In this document: piece by piece, positions 51,896 through 60,513 of the stretch
How positions within the stretch are numbered: position 1 is the stretch's first letter
Layout of the letters: each line of letters opens with the position of its first letter
Source: Zoogloea sp. 1C4
GTDB lineage: Bacteria > Pseudomonadota > Gammaproteobacteria > Burkholderiales > Rhodocyclaceae
NCBI RefSeq assembly: GCF_009469605.1
Contig: NZ_SSXU01000013.1
Location: 1-64,000, forward strand
Direction of reading: 5' to 3'
Length of the DNA: 64,000 bases
Notes under the pieces: model-generated
Database searches by the model: none
Told to the model about the DNA's origin: nothing
What the model saw: the letters and a program-made list of their open reading frames with translations, nothing else
Translations under genes and position numbers: made by a program

Positions 51896-51912
51896 TTTTG
51901 AACGAATCAAAA
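51896..51912. promoter_or_regulatory. LysR-type T-N11-A dyad
   Basis: TTTTGA at 51896-51901 and TCAAAA at 51907-51912 with a 5-nt centre; the inner 13 bp TTGAACGAATCAA is a T-N11-A box. It lies in the 118-bp gap between the divergent LysR and dioxygenase genes, the expected site of autoregulation and activation. Confidence 0.6.
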
Positions 51913-51971
51913 GCCTAAAGTTCGTCTGCATCAATGCAGGCAGTCGATGAACTGCCGTCAGGAGCCCCCAG

Positions 51972-52784
51972 ATGAGCCGACACCCTGTTCTCTTCGTTTC
52001 CCACGGCGCACCCGACGTGCTGCTCAACGCCAGCGCCACCGTGGCCGCGTGGGCGCAGCTCGGCGCCGAACTGCCCCGCCCGAAGGCGATCCTGGTGATC
52101 TCCGCCCACTGGGCCGCCCGCGAGCCGACCGTCAGCACCGTCGCCACGCCGGACACCATCCATGATTTCGGCGGTTTTCCGCCGGCGCTCTACGCGATGA
52201 ACTACCCGGCCCCCGGTGCGCCGCAGCTGGCCGCCCGGGTGCGCGAACTCCTCGCCACCGCCGGCCTGCCCAACGCTCAGGTGCCCGACCGCGGCCTCGA
52301 CCACGGCGCGTGGATTCCCCTCAAGGCCATGTACCCGGACGCCGACGTGCCGGTGGTGCAGTTGGCGCTCCAGCCCTTCGCCGGGCCCGACTGGCATCGC
52401 CGCATCGGCGCGGCGCTGCGCCCGCTGAGGGACGAAGGCGTGCTGATCCTCGCCTCCGGCGCGGTCACCCACAACTTCGGCTGGCTCACCTGGGGCACCA
52501 ACAGCGCCCCGCTGGCCAAGTCGGTGGCCTTTGCCAACTGGGTGGGCGACGCCCTCGAACGGGACGACCGCCCGGCCCTGCTCGACTACCGCCGCCTCGC
52601 CCCCTACGGCGCCGAGGCCCACCCCAGCGAGGAGCACCTGCTGCCCCTGTTCGCCGCCCTGGGTGCCGCCAATCCCGGCGAAAAACCGCTGCGCCTGGAA
52701 CCCGAAACCACCTATGGCGGTCTGGCCATGGACGCCTATCTCTGGCAGGACGCCAGCCCCGCCCCTTTCACTCCGGAACACTGA
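51972..52784 (+). CDS. ygiD: DODA-type extradiol dioxygenase (YgiD family)
   Basis: 270 residues. Class III extradiol-dioxygenase fold: PVLFVSHGAPDVLL with the first metal His, ILVISAHWAAREPTVS (H-W), GLDHGAWIPLKAMYPDADVPVVQLALQP, and ASGAVTHNFG with the terminal His. Metal ligands in plant and bacterial DODA proteins are the same. The family opens catechol-type rings such as 4,5-DOPA; the natural substrate in bacteria is usually unknown. ATG has GGAGCCCCCAG upstream. Followed by a cytochrome b561 gene 5 bp later. Confidence 0.9.
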   Translation: MSRHPVLFVSHGAPDVLLNASATVAAWAQLGAELPRPKAILVISAHWAAREPTVSTVATPDTIHDFGGFPPALYAMNYPAPGAPQLAARVRELLATAGLPNAQVPDRGLDHGAWIPLKAMYPDADVPVVQLALQPFAGPDWHRRIGAALRPLRDEGVLILASGAVTHNFGWLTWGTNSAPLAKSVAFANWVGDALERDDRPALLDYRRLAPYGAEAHPSEEHLLPLFAALGAANPGEKPLRLEPETTYGGLAMDAYLWQDASPAPFTPEH

Positions 52785-52789
52785 CCCGA

Positions 52790-53329
52790 ATGAACACCGC
52801 CTCCCAACGCTACTCCGGCCCCGCCATCGCCGCCCACTGGATCATCGCGCTCTTGATCCTCGCCGCCTGGCCGCTGGGCGCCTACATGCACGAACTGCCC
52901 CTGTCGCCCACCAAGCTCAAGCTCTACTCGTATCACAAGTGGATCGGCATCACCGTGCTGCTGCTCTTCGTGCCGCGCATCCTGTGGCGGATCACCCACC
53001 GCCCGCCGGCCGCGCTGCCGATGCCCGCGTGGCAGCACAAGATCGCCGAAGGCACCCATCACCTGCTCTATCTGCTGATGGTGCTGGTGCCCCTGTCGGG
53101 CTGGCTGATGAGCTCGGCCAAGGGTTTTCAGACGGTGTATTTCGGCGTGCTGCCGCTGCCCGATCTGGTGGCCAAGAGCGAGGAACTCGGCGACCTGCTG
53201 AAGGAGGTCCACGAAGCCCTCAACTTCGGCCTGCTGCTGCTTGTCGGCCTGCATGTGGCGGGCGCCCTCAAGCACCACGTCATCGACCGCGATGCCACCC
53301 TGCGCCGCATGCTGCCCTTCGGCAAATAA
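52790..53329 (+). CDS. Cytochrome b561 family protein
   Basis: 179 residues, four membrane helices. Prokaryotic cytochrome b561 landmarks: PAIAAHWIIALLILAAWPLGAYMHELPLSPTKLKLYSYHKWIGITVLLLFVPRILWRITHRPP, and EVHEALNFGLLLLVGLHVAGALKHHVIDRD. Histidines in helices 1, 2, 3 and 4 (AHW, YHKW, THHLL, GLHVAGALKHH) would ligate two hemes b. These proteins move electrons in the inner membrane and are often next to YceI, as here. Confidence 0.92.
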   Translation: MNTASQRYSGPAIAAHWIIALLILAAWPLGAYMHELPLSPTKLKLYSYHKWIGITVLLLFVPRILWRITHRPPAALPMPAWQHKIAEGTHHLLYLLMVLVPLSGWLMSSAKGFQTVYFGVLPLPDLVAKSEELGDLLKEVHEALNFGLLLLVGLHVAGALKHHVIDRDATLRRMLPFGK

Positions 53330-53356
53330 CGAATCTCGAATCTCCAGGAGAAACCC

Positions 53357-53929
53357 ATGAACATCCGCTTCATCGCCCTGCCCGCCGCCGTGCTGCTGGC
53401 CGCCGGCACCGCCCAGGCCGTCGAATTCAACCAGGTTGACGCCGGCAAGAGCACCCTCGCCTTCAGCTCCAAGCAGATGGGCGTGCCGGTGCCTGGCAAC
53501 TTCAAGCGCTTCACCAGCCAGATCAGCTTCGACCCGGCCAAGCCCACCGCCGCCCACACGACCCTCGAGATCGACCTCGCCAGCATCGACGCCGGCTCGA
53601 AGGACGCCAACGATGAGGTGGTCGGCAAGCAGTGGTTCAACGTGAAGGCCTTCCCCACCGCGAAGTTCGTGTCCACCAGCGTGCGTGCGCTGGGCGGCAA
53701 CAAGTACGAAGCCAGCGGCAAGATGACCATCAAGGGCCAGACCCGCGACGTGGTCGCCCCCTTCACCTTCAAGCAGGAAGGCGCCAGCGGCGTGTTCGAC
53801 GGCGGCTTCGTGCTCAAGCGGATGGATTACGGCATCGGCGAAGGCCCGTGGGCTGATGTGTCCGCCGTCGCCAACGAGATCGACATCAAGTTCCACGTCG
53901 TGGCCAATGCAGCCCCGACGAAGAAGTAA
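53357..53929 (+). CDS. YceI-family periplasmic protein (first copy)
   Basis: 190 residues. Signal peptide MNIRFIALPAAVLLAAGTAQA, then the YceI lipocalin-like domain: NQVDAGKSTLAFSSKQMGVPVPGNFKRFTSQISFDP, KQWFNVKAFPTAKFVSTSVRALGGNKYEASGKMTIKG, FVLKRMDYGIGEGPWAD. The family binds polyisoprenoids or similar lipids. It is 27 bp after the b561 gene with a CAGGAGAAACC ribosome site. Confidence 0.93.
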   Translation: MNIRFIALPAAVLLAAGTAQAVEFNQVDAGKSTLAFSSKQMGVPVPGNFKRFTSQISFDPAKPTAAHTTLEIDLASIDAGSKDANDEVVGKQWFNVKAFPTAKFVSTSVRALGGNKYEASGKMTIKGQTRDVVAPFTFKQEGASGVFDGGFVLKRMDYGIGEGPWADVSAVANEIDIKFHVVANAAPTKK

Positions 53930-53966
53930 GCCCCAACCCCAACTCAAGACCTAAAAGGAAAACAGC

Positions 53967-54536
53967 ATGAAGAAACTCACCGCCCTCGCCCTTGCCGCCG
54001 CCGCGATCTCCACTTCGGCCCTGGCCGCCCCGGAAACCTACGTGATCGACGGCAGCCACACCCTGCCGCGCTTCGAATACAACCACATGGGCTACTCCCA
54101 GCAGCTGTCGCGCTTCGACAAGACCACCGGCAGCGTCACCATCGACCGCGCCGCCAAGACCGGCTCGGTGGACGTGACCATCGACACCACCTCGGTGAGC
54201 ACCGGCTCGGCCCTGTTCAACCAGCACATCCAGGGCGAGGACTTCCTCGCCACCGAGAAGTACCCCTCCGCCACCTACAAGTCCACCAAGGTCGTCTTCG
54301 ATGGCGACAAGGTGGCCGCAGTCGAAGGCAACCTGACCCTCAAGGGCGTCACCAAGCCGGTGACCCTGACCGTCGTCTCCTTCCAGTGCATGCCGCACCC
54401 GATGGTAAAGAAGGACGCCTGTGGCGCCACCGCCACCGCCAAGGTCAAGCGTACCGACTTCAACATGGGCAAGTACGCCCCCTACGTGGGCGACGAAGTG
54501 ACCATCACCCTGCCGATCGAAGCGATCAAGCAGTAA
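53967..54536 (+). CDS. YceI-family periplasmic protein (second copy)
   Basis: 189 residues. Signal peptide MKKLTALALAAAAISTSALA; YceI domain begins YVIDGSHTLPRFEYNHMGYSQQLSRFDKTTGSVTIDRAAK. Differs from the first copy in having a Cys pair (QCMPHP and KKDACGA) that may form a disulphide. Tandem duplication of the preceding gene in an old sense, as sequence identity is low. A 10-bp stem terminator (54545-54572) follows. Confidence 0.93.
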   Translation: MKKLTALALAAAAISTSALAAPETYVIDGSHTLPRFEYNHMGYSQQLSRFDKTTGSVTIDRAAKTGSVDVTIDTTSVSTGSALFNQHIQGEDFLATEKYPSATYKSTKVVFDGDKVAAVEGNLTLKGVTKPVTLTVVSFQCMPHPMVKKDACGATATAKVKRTDFNMGKYAPYVGDEVTITLPIEAIKQ

Positions 54537-54544
54537 GCCTGCCC

Positions 54545-54572
54545 GGCGCCGCGCGACCTCCTGCGCGGCGCC
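54545..54572 (+). terminator. Terminator after the YceI genes
   Basis: GGCGCCGCGC (54545-54554) and GCGCGGCGCC (54563-54572) with an 8-nt loop, followed by TTCCGCCTTCC. It ends the dioxygenase-b561-YceI operon. Confidence 0.7.
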
Positions 54573-54643
54573 TTCCGCCTTCCGCCACACGCGTTCTGCG
54601 TGGATAATCGTCTGCAGCACAGAGACATACGGAGGGTGTATCC

Positions 54644-55669
54644 ATGGCATCGAACGCGACGCACACTCGCGCGGAGAAGATCAACTTCTCTCGCACAGAC
54701 GACCTGCGCAATTTCTGCGCAGCGCCCGGGTACACCGGCCAGCGCACCCCCGGCGTCAGCGCCCCGCTCGGCTATCTCGACACCTACGGCAGCACGCTCG
54801 ACCAGGATTTCGGGCTCGACCTTCCCGTTTTCGCGGCGCTGCTGCCGCAGCTCGCCCAGACCGACCCCGACGGCACCGCCGTACTGCTCGCCGCGACCTT
54901 TCCGCCAGAGCAATCCCTCCCGCCGGCCGCCGCCGACCGCTGGCTCGATAAAATGCTGAAATCGCTGCAGGACACCCTTATCGGCGGCGGCAACATCGGT
55001 GGCAACCTCAGCGCCAGCGTCGAGGCCGGCCTTCGCGCCGCGTGGCGCAAGCAGGCCGCTGCCGGCTTCAAGACGCTGCTCGCCGGCGACGCGCCGAGCA
55101 TCCGTGTCAGCCCCTACATCACCATCACCGCCTCGCGGATCGGCAAGGGCGGCGAGTTGCGCAAGGGCGCGCGGCTCGTCGTGCACGTCAAGGGCCTGCC
55201 AACCACCGTCCTGCAGAAGCTGGAGCAGCCCTTCGTCGTCAAACCCAGCGGCAGCACGGCCACGGTACGGATCGGCGCGCGCGACGTGCAGCGCATCGAG
55301 GAGGCCGCCACCTCGGTCGCCGGCGCGCGTGCCCAGGCTTCCCGGGTCCTGCGCTACGCCAGCTACGGCAAGGGCAGCGTGCTGGCCTTCGGCCCGAGCG
55401 CCGCCATCGATCTTTACGACAGCTACACTGCGCCATCCGGCGCCGGCTTCGCCACTGATTTCGCGGTTCGCTCGGCCAAGAGCCAGAGCGGCAATGCCCT
55501 CGGCTTCGGCGCCGGACTGGCCGCAGGTGCAGCCGTCACCGCAATCGGCATCACCGGCGCGCCGGTGATCCTCGTCGGGCTCGGTGTCGGCATCGTCGTT
55601 CAGGCGGCGTGGGGCTATTTCGGCGGCGACGACGCCAGCGCCAACCTCATCAAGGGATGGCTCGACTGA
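54644..55669 (+). CDS. Unrecognised protein with C-terminal hydrophobic hairpin; candidate membrane-active effector
   Basis: 341 residues, no signal peptide and no recognised family. N-terminal 1-110 is soluble and mixed; 112-140 is Gly/Ala-rich; 150-240 is a beta-rich region (SIRVSPYITITASRIGKGG, TATVRIGARDVQRIEEAATSVAGARAQASRVLRYAS). Residues about 285-326 are a long glycine-rich apolar stretch (ALGFGAGLAAGAAVTAIG, then APVILVGLGVGIVVQAAWGYF), able to form a membrane hairpin, ending in GGDDASANLIKGWLD. This plan is like pore-forming bacteriocins or secreted effectors. The stop overlaps the next start (TGATG), coupling it to a membrane protein. GGAGGG precedes the ATG. Function is inference. 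Confidence 0.6.
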   Translation: MASNATHTRAEKINFSRTDDLRNFCAAPGYTGQRTPGVSAPLGYLDTYGSTLDQDFGLDLPVFAALLPQLAQTDPDGTAVLLAATFPPEQSLPPAAADRWLDKMLKSLQDTLIGGGNIGGNLSASVEAGLRAAWRKQAAAGFKTLLAGDAPSIRVSPYITITASRIGKGGELRKGARLVVHVKGLPTTVLQKLEQPFVVKPSGSTATVRIGARDVQRIEEAATSVAGARAQASRVLRYASYGKGSVLAFGPSAAIDLYDSYTAPSGAGFATDFAVRSAKSQSGNALGFGAGLAAGAAVTAIGITGAPVILVGLGVGIVVQAAWGYFGGDDASANLIKGWLD

Positions 55670-56427
55670 TGCTGAATCCACCGTCACGCGTCGACCAGCT
55701 TTACGCCGCGCTTTGGAGCAGCCCGCTGCTGTCGGCCCTGCTGTGGGGATGCTGGGCGGCGCTGCGCTTTGACGAACGCGGCTGGGCGTGGGGCATTGCC
55801 GGCGCGGCGGCGCTGCTTTCAGCCGCATGGTTCGGATATGTCGCGGTGTGGTCGCGATTTGGCTCGGCCCATAACCTGTGGGCGCCTTGGGCGCTCTCCG
55901 CCATCATGCTGTGGCCAGCCAGCCAGGCGCTGGCGCCGGCCTTCCTGGACGTGACAGGCGCGCAGATCGCGGGCATTGACCTCTTCACCCTCGCGCTTCA
56001 CGCCGGCAGCCTGATCACCGCAGCGCTGTGGCATGCGCGCTTCGCCCCACTGCCCGCCGCCGACGCGCAAGCAAAGCATCTCGACTGGCCGGGAACGCGG
56101 ATCAACCTGCGCCAGCGCACGCTGTCGGCACAGCATGGCGAATCGTCCGGCCTGCCCGGCGCGCTGGCCGCCGGCGTAGGATCGGTGCTGCTGTACGGCT
56201 GGCTCAAGACCCGTTTCGATCTGCCCGAGCGCATCGCCATCGCGGTGATTGCAATGAACGCGGTGTCGTTCTTTGTGTATTTCGGAGCGCTGGGCCAGAT
56301 CCTCGGCCAAGGCTTGCGCCTGCACCAACTTGAAAGCCGATTTCCCGGCCGGCTCTTTAGCCACGAAGCCCTTCCCCAACTGGAAGCCGCCCGCCGTGAC
56401 AGTTGGCCAGCCCGTCTGTTCCGTTAG
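55669..56427 (+). CDS. Polytopic membrane protein, candidate immunity protein
   Basis: 252 residues from MLNPPSRVDQLYAALWSSPLL; start ATG overlaps the preceding stop. About six membrane segments (near 15-32, 40-60, 70-92, 102-121, 160-178, 187-212) with a central cytoplasmic or periplasmic loop (about 125-158) and a basic C-terminus ending ARRDSWPARLFR. No family recognised. Membrane proteins encoded directly after membrane-attacking effectors are often their immunity partners; that role is inferred from position only. Confidence 0.6.
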   Translation: MLNPPSRVDQLYAALWSSPLLSALLWGCWAALRFDERGWAWGIAGAAALLSAAWFGYVAVWSRFGSAHNLWAPWALSAIMLWPASQALAPAFLDVTGAQIAGIDLFTLALHAGSLITAALWHARFAPLPAADAQAKHLDWPGTRINLRQRTLSAQHGESSGLPGALAAGVGSVLLYGWLKTRFDLPERIAIAVIAMNAVSFFVYFGALGQILGQGLRLHQLESRFPGRLFSHEALPQLEAARRDSWPARLFR

Positions 56428-56505
56428 AGTCACGGGGAAGCGCACGGCCAGCCGGCACACCCTGCAATCCGCTGCAACTGACGACTCAGCGCCGCGCCGA
56501 CCGCA

Positions 56506-58143
56506 TCACGCCCGTGGTCTTGGTCGCAAACCCACCCCCCGCGTCTTCTCCGCGGCGCGGGGCAGCGGCCCTGCCACCTTGCGCAGCGCCTCGTCCAGCT
56601 GGGCGTCGTGCCCGTAGATGTCGGGGAAGAAATACATCTTGCCGCCCTTCGCCACCGCCGTGCGGTAGGTGATCACCACCGGCAGCGGCTCCTTCAGCCG
56701 CAGCGTCGCCGACTTGCCCCGCTCCATCGCCTCACGGATGCGCGTCTCGCTCCATTCGGGCTGATCCTGCAGCACGAACTTCGCCAGCTCCACCGGCGCC
56801 TCGACCCGGATGCAGCCGTGGCTGAGATCCCGCCGCGCCCGCGCAAACAGCTGGGTGGACGGCGTGTGATGCAGGTAGATGTTGTCGTTGTTGGGAAACA
56901 CGAACTTGATGTCGCCCAGCGCGTTCTTCGGCCCCGGCCGCTGGCGGATGCGCATCTGGCCGCGCATCACCGCCTCCAGGTTCTCGTCCGACAACGTGGT
57001 GAGCACCCGGCCGTCCCCCGCCACGAACTCGAAACCCTGATCGGTGAAATGCGCCGGATCACGCCGCAGCCTGGGCACCAGCTCGGCCTGGGCAATCGAC
57101 GGCGGCACGTTCCAGTAGGGGCTGAACTCGATGAAGCGCATGTCCTCGGCGAACAGCGGCGTGCGGGTGTCGAGGGATTTGCCGACGATCACCTTCATCT
57201 GCAGCCTGGCCTTGGGCTGGCCGTCCTCCTGGGCGTAAGCGCGCAGGGCGAACTCCGGCACATTCACGACGATCATCCGCGCGGCCCGCTGCTGGGGCGT
57301 CCAGCGCAGACGCTCGAGGTTCACGCCGATCTGACGCACCCGCTCCGCCGGGCTCACCGCCAGCTGGGCCAGGGTGTCGCGGCCGATCACCCCATCGGCG
57401 AGCAGGCCGTGCCGGGCCTGGAAGGCCTTCACGCCGTCCACCACCGCGCCGTCGTAGCGGGCGCCGGGCGTCGTGGCCGGCATGTCGCCCAGGGCCGCCA
57501 GTCGCGCGGCCAGCAGGGGCACGCCGGGCCACGGCTGGCCGGGCTCCAGCTTGCGGCCGGCCAAGGCCGGGAGCGGCGTTTTCCACGCCTTGATTCGGGC
57601 CGGGTCGTCGGCGAGCTCGCGGTAACGGCGCAGGGCCTCACGCAGGCTGGTGTAGGGCAGCTGGGCCGGGGCGGCGTCGGTCACCACATCAGCCAGCCGA
57701 TTGGCGGCCAGCGCTGCGCGCAGGGTAGCGGCCGGGTCGAAGCGGTCGAGGCTGGCGGAGCCGCCGTTGTCACGCACGGCCTTGGGCGGCACGCGCCCGA
57801 AGTGCAGGTCGGAAAGAAAGCGCTGCAGCGCGTTGGTCAGCGCGCCGTCGAGGGAAGCGAGATCGGCCTCGGGCAGGCTGGTGCCGCCCTCCAGCGCGGT
57901 GAGCACCTGACGCAGGCCGCCGGCGTCGTAGTCGTCGGCATCGAGCCCGTCGTCGGGCGCCTTGAGGAGGAGATCGACCGCCGTCCACGCGGTGTTGCGG
58001 GGCCGGCCGGCGTCAAACCACTGCAGCCCTGCCTCGCCATTGGCGGCACAGGCCAGGCCGGACACCGCCATCAGGGCGGCCAGCAGCCCCTGCCGGATGC
58101 GCAGCGGGCGCATCTGCAGAGGCCGGAAGAGAGACACAAACAT
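56506..58143 (-). CDS. L,D-transpeptidase, YcbB/LdtD-like
   Basis: 545 residues. Signal peptide ending near SGLACAANGE. Peptidoglycan-binding domain (about 225-275, GARYDGAVVDGVKAFQARHGLLADGVIGRDTLAQLAV), then the YkuD catalytic domain with the DLSHGCIRVEAPVELAKFVL motif (catalytic Cys in HGCIR, about residue 450). The VNVPEFALRAYAQEDGQ and SYWNVPPSIAQAELVPRLRRDP-like blocks are standard for LdtD. It makes 3-3 crosslinks in peptidoglycan and is usually beta-lactam insensitive. Two starts are possible (58143 or ATG 58113); neither has a clear ribosome site. Confidence 0.9.
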   Translation of the reverse strand: MFVSLFRPLQMRPLRIRQGLLAALMAVSGLACAANGEAGLQWFDAGRPRNTAWTAVDLLLKAPDDGLDADDYDAGGLRQVLTALEGGTSLPEADLASLDGALTNALQRFLSDLHFGRVPPKAVRDNGGSASLDRFDPAATLRAALAANRLADVVTDAAPAQLPYTSLREALRRYRELADDPARIKAWKTPLPALAGRKLEPGQPWPGVPLLAARLAALGDMPATTPGARYDGAVVDGVKAFQARHGLLADGVIGRDTLAQLAVSPAERVRQIGVNLERLRWTPQQRAARMIVVNVPEFALRAYAQEDGQPKARLQMKVIVGKSLDTRTPLFAEDMRFIEFSPYWNVPPSIAQAELVPRLRRDPAHFTDQGFEFVAGDGRVLTTLSDENLEAVMRGQMRIRQRPGPKNALGDIKFVFPNNDNIYLHHTPSTQLFARARRDLSHGCIRVEAPVELAKFVLQDQPEWSETRIREAMERGKSATLRLKEPLPVVITYRTAVAKGGKMYFFPDIYGHDAQLDEALRKVAGPLPRAAEKTRGVGLRPRPRA

Positions 58144-58232
58144 CGCGGGATGAAACTTTCATGTGTTCGAGGCGCGACAGGTTACCCTGAGCGCCCCCGC
58201 AATGCACGGCACCGCGACGCTCCGCCACAAAC

Positions 58233-59438
58233 CTAGGCCGTGCGCGGGGTGCCCGCCGGTGCCGCGCCGCCGGCCCGCTCCACCAGCCACAGCACGCCGA
58301 ACAGCAGCGTACCCACCACCATCACGCCGGAGGCCAGATAGAAGCCCGCCGCGTAGCTGCCCTGCTGGCCCGCCAGCAGGCCGGTGATGGCCGGCGCGCC
58401 GATCTGCGCCACGCCGTAGGCGGCGGTGAGCTTGCTCATCAGCTTGGCCGGACGGGTCGGGTAAAAGCGCCCGGCCATCGCCATCACCAGGCTCACGATG
58501 CCGGCAAAGGTGCCGCCGAACAGCACCGCGCCAGCCAGCGCCGCCAGCAGCCCGTCGCCGATCACCGGCAGCAGGATGCCGAAGGCCTGCAGGCCGCTCG
58601 CCAGGGTGAGCGCCTGCAGCTGGCCGATACGCCGGGCGATCAGATCCCACACGATGCAGGCTGGCGCCGCCGCCACGCCCGCCACCAGGAACACCAGCGC
58701 ACCCTTGCCGGCCATGCCCGGCAGGCTGCCCACCTGAGCCACCATGAAGGTCGCGCTCACCACGAAGCCGGCGCCGGCACAGAAGTAGGCGAGCATCATC
58801 AGCAGCAGGAAGGCTCGGCCGGGCGGCTTGTCCTGCATGTGGGCGCCGCTACCGGCCAGCGGGGTCACGTCGGGCCGCGGCAGCCAGCGCCAGGCGGGCA
58901 CCGCCACCAGCGCGCCCAGCGCGGCCAGGGCGAACCACTGGGTACGCCAGTCCAGCCACAGGCTCAGCAATGCCACCACCGCCGACACCCCGGCGATGCC
59001 GAGGCCGATGCCCGAAAAATGGATGCCCAGCTCGCTGCGATGCCGGTTGCGCATGAGCCAGTTCATGATGAGCCCGGAACCCAGCAGCATGCCGCCGGCC
59101 GTGGACAGCCCCGCCGCAAAGCGCGACACCGCCCACACCAGCTCGCTGGTCGATAAGCCCATCAGCACCGTGCTCGCCACCGCCAGCACCATGCTGGCCC
59201 GGTACAGCCGATCCTTCAGGGCAAGGCTGCTGATGGTCATCGCCAGCAGCGCACCGGATAAGTAGCCCGCGTAGTTGATCGCCGCCAGCCAGCCGCCGGC
59301 GGCCACGCCGAGGCCGGCCTGTTCGCGCATCAGGGGCAGCAGCGGGGTATAGGAAAAGCGGGCGATGCCCAGGAACAACAGCAGGCCGAGGATGCCGGCC
59401 GTGAGGACTTTCAGCCGCTGGCGGTCTTCGTCGTTCAT
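58233..59438 (-). CDS. YbfB/YjiJ-family MFS transporter
   Basis: 401 residues from MNDEDRQRLKVLTAGILGLLLFLGIARFSYTPLLPLMREQAGL, the YbfB/YjiJ start. About 12 membrane helices, with the motif GWLAAINYAGYLSGALLA and a conserved RFYPTRPAKLMSKLTAAYGVAQIGAPAITGLL in the second half. Substrate unknown. Divergent from the LysR gene, which probably regulates it. Confidence 0.88.
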   Translation of the reverse strand: MNDEDRQRLKVLTAGILGLLLFLGIARFSYTPLLPLMREQAGLGVAAGGWLAAINYAGYLSGALLAMTISSLALKDRLYRASMVLAVASTVLMGLSTSELVWAVSRFAAGLSTAGGMLLGSGLIMNWLMRNRHRSELGIHFSGIGLGIAGVSAVVALLSLWLDWRTQWFALAALGALVAVPAWRWLPRPDVTPLAGSGAHMQDKPPGRAFLLLMMLAYFCAGAGFVVSATFMVAQVGSLPGMAGKGALVFLVAGVAAAPACIVWDLIARRIGQLQALTLASGLQAFGILLPVIGDGLLAALAGAVLFGGTFAGIVSLVMAMAGRFYPTRPAKLMSKLTAAYGVAQIGAPAITGLLAGQQGSYAAGFYLASGVMVVGTLLFGVLWLVERAGGAAPAGTPRTA

Positions 59439-59589
59439 GAATGTGTCTCCGGTAAGGCTGGGGGCGCGGCAGCGCATGCGCCGGGTGCATGCGTTCCTAC
59501 GCCGGGAACGCACCGTTTCAGCTTGATTATTGTCGGCGGAAGGCATACAAGCAAACGCTGAATCTTCATCCAACGAATGCGAAATCCGC

Positions 59590-60507
59590 ATGCAGAACCC
59601 GATCCGACAGCTCACCTGCCTCGCCCCGCTGCAGGGCTTCGAGGCCACCGCCCGCCACCTGAGCTTCACCCTCGCCGCCGCCGAGCTGTGCCTCACCCAG
59701 TCGGCCATCAGCCGTCAGGTGCAGACGCTGGAAGAACAGCTGGGCGTGCCGCTGTTCGTGCGCGGCCATCGCAAGCTCACCCTCACCCCCGCCGGCGAGG
59801 CGATGCTGACGAGCGTGCAGGAGGTGTTCCGCACCCTCACGCGCACCGTCGAGTCGATCCGCGTCGGGCAGCGCCGGCCGGTGACGCTGTCCACCACCAT
59901 CGGCATCGCGGCCCTGTGGCTGGTGCCGCGCCTGTCGCGCTTTCTGGCCGAGCACCCGGAGATCGACGTGCGCATCTCGGCCAACAACCGGCTGGTGGAC
60001 ATCCAGCGCGAAGGCATCGACCTGGCCCTGCGCTATGTGATGGCCGACCCGCCGCCGCCGGCCAGCCATCTGCTGTTCGGCGAGGACATCTTTCCGGTAG
60101 CGACGGCCGAGGTGCTGGGCGAGCTGGCGGTGCGTCCGGCCCGGGCGGAGGACATCGCCCGGCTCACCCTGCTCAACTACGACGACTCGACCCCGGAGCC
60201 GTGGCTGGAGTGGTCGATCTGGCTGAAGAAACTGGATCTGGCCGACGTGCAGCCCAAGGCGGTGCTGCACTTCAACCACTACGACCAGCTGATCGCCGCC
60301 GCGGTGGCCGGCCAGGGCGTGGCCCTGGGGCGCAGCGTGCTGCTGGCCGAGCACCTCGCCAGCAGGCGCCTGCTGCCGATGGCCTGCGGCTACCGGCATG
60401 TCTCCCAGCGGGCGTATTTTCTGGTCGCCGCCTCGGGCGATCCGCGGCCCGAGGTGCGGCTGCTGTCCGACTGGCTGCGGGTCGAGGCCTTCGCCAGCCA
60501 GCGCTGA
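59590..60507 (+). CDS. LysR-family transcriptional regulator (GcvA-like)
   Basis: 305 residues from MQNPIRQLTCLAPLQGFEATARHLSFTLAAAELCLTQSAISRQVQTLEEQLGVPLFVRGHRKLTLTPAGE, a complete LysR helix-turn-helix. The effector domain has the GcvA-like pattern LVPRLSRFLAEHPEIDVRISANNRLVDIQREGIDLALRY. It is divergent from the MFS gene; a GCTGAA/TTCAGC dyad (59517-59522 and 59557-59562) lies in the shared 151-bp gap but is too far apart to be a simple operator. Confidence 0.88.
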   Translation: MQNPIRQLTCLAPLQGFEATARHLSFTLAAAELCLTQSAISRQVQTLEEQLGVPLFVRGHRKLTLTPAGEAMLTSVQEVFRTLTRTVESIRVGQRRPVTLSTTIGIAALWLVPRLSRFLAEHPEIDVRISANNRLVDIQREGIDLALRYVMADPPPPASHLLFGEDIFPVATAEVLGELAVRPARAEDIARLTLLNYDDSTPEPWLEWSIWLKKLDLADVQPKAVLHFNHYDQLIAAAVAGQGVALGRSVLLAEHLASRRLLPMACGYRHVSQRAYFLVAASGDPRPEVRLLSDWLRVEAFASQR

Positions 60508-60513
60508 GACGGA

